Assembly (NCBI RefSeq): GCF_014202505.1
Contig: NZ_JACHGW010000002.1
Span: 124,001-188,000, forward strand
Reading direction: 5' to 3'
DNA from: Armatimonas rosea
GTDB taxonomy: Bacteria; Armatimonadota; Armatimonadia; Armatimonadales; Armatimonadaceae
DNA length: 64,000 nucleotides
How positions within the stretch are numbered: position 1 is the first letter of the stretch; each line of letters begins with the position of its first letter. The notes under the pieces were generated by a model, which saw only the letters and a list, made by a program, of their open reading frames with translations, was not told where the DNA came from and did not search any database. The translations under genes were made by a program, and so were the position numbers. Below, piece by piece: positions 61,183-64,000 of the stretch.

Positions 61183-63545
61183 GCCGTAAAGACGAGATTC
61201 TCGGCGAGCTAGAGGCCGCCCTCCGCGAGCGCGAGCCCGCCGACACCACGACCCTGCGCGCCGCGCTGACACAGTTCAAGCAAGAGCAGCAGCAGACCCC
61301 GCGCCGGATCGTCCCTGCGCGTCGCTGGCTTGTCCTCGCGGGCGGCACGGTGCTCGCAGGAGCCGCTCTTTGGAGTGTCGTTCCCCAAAAACAGCCTAAT
61401 GACATCAAAAAATCAGACGTCGCTCTTGTAAAATCAGGCATCGACACTAAGAAAACAGATGTTGGAACAAAAAAAACGGATGTCGCCCAGGGAAAATCAG
61501 ACGATGCTCCTGAAAAATCAGACATCGGAACAAAAAAATCACTCGTCGCCTTCAAAAAAATAGAGGTCGCATCTAAAAAATCACCTGTGGTGACGGAAAA
61601 ATCTGAGGCTGTGAGTTTGGGGGATGACCTCACCTACCTCAATGCCGAGGGCTTTGATGTCTACACCCATAAGGTCGCGGCGTTTGTGCGTAGCGATGCC
61701 GAGGCGCTCCGCCTCCAGCTCCCCGAGGTCAAGGGCGCGGATAGCTTTGTCGAGGTGCCGCTGCCGCAGCTTGCCGCAGGCGACAGCACCGCCAATAGCG
61801 CCGCGCTCCGGGCCTACCAGGACGAGAAAGCCATCTCCGATGCACGGCTCCAGAAGCGCGTGACACTGGCGAAGAAGGCGGTCTCGTTTGGCGAACTGCT
61901 CGATGCTATCGCCAAGGAGACCGGCATCAGTATCTCCGCCACCCGCTCGGTCGCCGATGACAAGCTGACCGTGTTTTGCAAAGACAAGCCCCTGCGGGAG
62001 CTCATGCGGCAGGTCACCCAGCACTTTGGCTTTGTCTGGGAGCGCACGGGAGCGGAGCCGGAGTTTGTCTACCGCCTCAAGCAGCCGCTTCGCAACCAGT
62101 TCCTCGAAGAAGAGCTTCGCAATAAAGATAAAAATGAGGCACTCCTGGCCCTCGACCGTGAGCTGGAGTCTCTCAAGAAGTACTTCGCGCTCTCCCCCGA
62201 GCAGGCACGTGTCGCAGCAGAGAGTGCACAAGGAAAAGAAAAGGATCGTCTGGAGCTCATGGGGGGGATCGGCTGGGGACCGGCGCGGCTCTACGCGGGG
62301 CTGGAGGCCGATGACCAAGCGGCACTGCAGGCGGGAAAGAACCTCTTCTATGGCCCCCAGGGCCGCGAGATCCCCAAGGGGCTTGCGGAGAACACGATCA
62401 ACTCGCTCACCGGGCATGCCTATATCTTTTCTGATGGGGCGCTGACCATCAACTCCCAGCGCACTAAGAATAAGAGCGATGAGCCCAAGGGAGGCAAGTC
62501 GCCCGCTGAGATGGGGGCTAAGCCGGTCATGATGCTCTCTCTACAGCACGATGAGCTGGGGCAGGTCTCACTCCTTGCCCACACCGGTTTTGTCGATGGA
62601 GGAGGCTCTGCGATGAGCGGCGTGCCGCTGGCCACGGGCGTGAGCCCCAGTGCGAGCTCGCCCAAGAACGCGGAGGCCAATGCCGCCAAGAAAAACAAGC
62701 CCGCCTTCCAGAAACCCACCACGCTCGAGGGCCAGCACCAGCCCCGGCAGATACAGAAAGACGGCCATGTTGAGCCGCAGGAGTCTTGGACCTCTGCCGA
62801 TGTGCTGGAGGCGATCCACAAGGCCACGGGCAAGGACGTGATCGGGGACTACTTCACCCGGCTGGTGCCCTACCGTACGGAGAAGGCATCGCTCTTTGAC
62901 GTTTTAGCCCACGCCTGCGACCCACTCCACCTGCGCTGGGACGAGCAAGACGGCTGGCTGACCTTCCGCTCGACCGACTTCTTCAACATGCGCCTCAAGG
63001 AGGTGCCGGGGCACTTGCTGGAAAAGTGGGCCGCGCTACGCAAGAAAAACGGACGGCTCTCTCCCGATGAGCTCCGTGAGATCGCGCGCCTCACCGATAA
63101 CCAGCTGGATGCACGCACGATGGGGGAGGGAGCGAAGGCTCTCTATGGCCTGGAAGAGTGGGACTGGGTCAGCAGCAGCAATCTTCGTCCCACGTGGCGC
63201 TTCTACGATAGCCTGACCACTTCCATGCGGACGAGCGTCCAGAGTGAGAAGGGGCTCTCGTTTGGCGCACTGGGCCTCGATGCACGGCAGAAGTTCCTCA
63301 CGGCTGCCTACCAGCACAACACCGAGCTGCTCGAAGGCATCCAAAAGGGGACGGTGCCGGATACCTTTCTCAAGAACCTGGAGCGTGTGGGGACCATGCG
63401 CCTCTCGATCCCCGCGGTCGATGCCCCCAAGAAACCAGGGGAGGCACCCTTTCTCTTCCTCTTTGACATGCTCGATAAGTCGGGGGAGAAGAAGGTCATG
63501 AAGCAACTGGGGCCGTGGGGAACGTCGCTGAGCTTCGAGAACTAG
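61179..63545 (+). CDS. Membrane partner of the ECF sigma factor, with 7-residue repeats and STN-like domain
   Basis: A 788-residue protein. The cytoplasmic N-terminus (1-46) could bind the sigma factor. One membrane span follows at about 47-67 (RWLVLAGGTVLAGAALWSVV), then nine 7-residue repeats (78-140; KSDVALV, KSGIDTK, KTDVGTK and so on). Near 230-290 is a region like the secretin/TonB N-terminal STN fold (SFGELLDAIAKETGISISATR). The C-terminal half repeats this theme (SLFDVLAHACDPLHLRWDEQDGWLTF). A transmembrane sensor or anti-sigma role is likely. The start overlaps the sigma stop. Confidence 0.8.
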   Translation: MSRKDEILGELEAALREREPADTTTLRAALTQFKQEQQQTPRRIVPARRWLVLAGGTVLAGAALWSVVPQKQPNDIKKSDVALVKSGIDTKKTDVGTKKTDVAQGKSDDAPEKSDIGTKKSLVAFKKIEVASKKSPVVTEKSEAVSLGDDLTYLNAEGFDVYTHKVAAFVRSDAEALRLQLPEVKGADSFVEVPLPQLAAGDSTANSAALRAYQDEKAISDARLQKRVTLAKKAVSFGELLDAIAKETGISISATRSVADDKLTVFCKDKPLRELMRQVTQHFGFVWERTGAEPEFVYRLKQPLRNQFLEEELRNKDKNEALLALDRELESLKKYFALSPEQARVAAESAQGKEKDRLELMGGIGWGPARLYAGLEADDQAALQAGKNLFYGPQGREIPKGLAENTINSLTGHAYIFSDGALTINSQRTKNKSDEPKGGKSPAEMGAKPVMMLSLQHDELGQVSLLAHTGFVDGGGSAMSGVPLATGVSPSASSPKNAEANAAKKNKPAFQKPTTLEGQHQPRQIQKDGHVEPQESWTSADVLEAIHKATGKDVIGDYFTRLVPYRTEKASLFDVLAHACDPLHLRWDEQDGWLTFRSTDFFNMRLKEVPGHLLEKWAALRKKNGRLSPDELREIARLTDNQLDARTMGEGAKALYGLEEWDWVSSSNLRPTWRFYDSLTTSMRTSVQSEKGLSFGALGLDARQKFLTAAYQHNTELLEGIQKGTVPDTFLKNLERVGTMRLSIPAVDAPKKPGEAPFLFLFDMLDKSGEKKVMKQLGPWGTSLSFEN
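61410..61598 (+). repeat. Nine 21-bp tandem repeats inside a coding region
   Basis: Nine consecutive 21-bp units, each starting AAA(T/A)(C/A)(A/G), encode 7-residue units with Lys first and usually Ser/Thr, then Asp and a hydrophobic residue. The units are diverged but in register, with no indels. They lie just outside the membrane span. Confidence 0.9.
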
Positions 63546-63552
63546 GGGCACC

Positions 63553-63882
63553 TCAGGCGGGAGGCGCGTCCTGCGCCTCGCCGCCCTCGGGGCCGTAGAA
63601 GAAGACCCAGGTCGCAAAGTCGTCGGTGAAGTCCTCGAAGCGGTGCACAACACCGGCGGGGACAAAGAGGAACGTGCCGGGGCCAAAGGGCTCGCGGGTC
63701 TCGCCGTTCACAAAAAAGCCCGTGCCCGCGATCACCACATAGACCTCGTCGCGCGTGTGCGGGGTCTGCAAGTCCACGCCAGTGGGCTTGTAGACCTCAA
63801 CCGAGAGCGAGCCGTGGGAGAAGACCTCCAAGAAGCGCTGGCCAGAGTGGGCGAGCTGGGAGAGAGTGTCTGAGGGGTGCAT
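63553..63882 (-). CDS. Cupin-domain protein
   Basis: A 109-residue single-domain cupin. Motif 1 is TPHTRDEVYVVIAGTGFFVNGE and motif 2 GPGTFLFVPAGVVHRFEDF, giving His and Glu metal ligands. Cytoplasmic; the substrate could be a sugar or small organic acid, or it may be a sensor. It converges on the sigma-partner gene. A TATACT box lies 18 bases upstream of the ATG. Confidence 0.9.
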   Translation of the reverse strand: MHPSDTLSQLAHSGQRFLEVFSHGSLSVEVYKPTGVDLQTPHTRDEVYVVIAGTGFFVNGETREPFGPGTFLFVPAGVVHRFEDFTDDFATWVFFYGPEGGEAQDAPPA

Positions 63883-63951
63883 GCGTAGCCTTTAGAAGAG
63901 CAGTATACCGATTAACGGGGCTTTAATGGTAGCTCAATATGCTGAAAGGCT

Positions 63952-64000
63952 ATGAACGAAAATAGGCCCAAAACCACGGTGGTTCTCCGCTGCAAGAACA
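63952..64000 (+). CDS. Start of a gene cut by the window end
   Basis: An ATG at 63952 opens a frame (MNENRPKTTVVLRCKN) that reaches the window edge without a stop, with GAAAGG just upstream. Sixteen residues are too few to name a family. Confidence 0.35.
   Translation, partial: MNENRPKTTVVLRCKN

Noticed and set aside
61410-61598. Nine regular repeats as a possible CRISPR array
   Set aside because: Units are contiguous with no spacers, 21 bp long, in frame, and inside a protein-coding gene.

Overview
The window is GC-rich chromosomal DNA from a free-living, carbohydrate-degrading bacterium. It has paired Planctomycete-type cytochrome proteins (DUF1549/DUF1553 with DUF1501), a DUF1559 type IV pilin-like prepilin, several sigma/anti-sigma pairs, sugar-phosphate isomerases and plant-polysaccharide glycosidases. 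Together these fit the Armatimonadota best, with Planctomycetota or Verrucomicrobiota as alternatives. This assignment is inference; there is no rRNA here. No phage, transposase or CRISPR array was seen.

Layout. 1-6.4 kb: a divergent pair of secreted cytochrome-like DUF1549/DUF1553 proteins with a DUF1501 partner. 6.4-10.8 kb: response-regulator proteins, a D-aminoacylase, a chagasin-like inhibitor and a sugar-phosphate isomerase. 11-18.8 kb: a DEAD-box helicase, two double-HTH XRE regulators each divergent from an exported protein (an orphan secretin and a CAP-domain protein), and two more CAP-like exported proteins. 18.8-30 kb: a glycosidase-like protein, an orphan ABC ATPase, a ferredoxin, a six-hairpin glycosidase, a lipoprotein, twin beta-propeller/calcium-repeat proteins and glucose-6-phosphate isomerase. 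30-36.6 kb: an M16 peptidase, a DnaA-box cluster, tRNA-Leu, a GlcE-like oxidoreductase and small proteins. 36.6-43 kb: a sugar ABC importer (ATPase, small membrane protein, dehydrogenase, binding protein, two permeases) facing a ROK regulator. 43-50 kb: exported proteins, tRNA-Sec, a metallo-hydrolase, the prepilin and an FAD oxidoreductase. 50-56 kb: an isomerase, a gene without a visible start, pyroglutamyl peptidase, a sigma-like/anti-sigma pair and a GH51 arabinofuranosidase. 56-64 kb: a small HTH protein, a BTAD/NB-ARC regulator whose 3' end turns AT-rich, an AT-rich gene of unknown function, an ECF sigma factor with a repeat-bearing membrane partner, and a cupin.

Four genome-scale patterns stand out. 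(1) A palindromic repeat of about 30 bp sits in frame inside at least five protein-coding genes, usually encoding a peptide like APPAPASGGA. (2) A roughly 170-bp intergenic element that can fold on itself occurs three times. (3) At least 17 genes have a TATAAT-like hexamer 5-8 bases before the start codon, which points to widespread leaderless transcription. (4) A selenocysteine tRNA is present, so UGA is probably recoded in this organism.

The carbohydrate genes (GH51, six-hairpin glycosidase, ABC importer with ROK regulator, sugar-phosphate isomerases, glucose-6-phosphate isomerase) suggest growth on plant-derived oligosaccharides. Exported propeller, CAP, secretin and pilin-like proteins point to an elaborate cell surface. 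No gap between genes exceeds about 260 bases.
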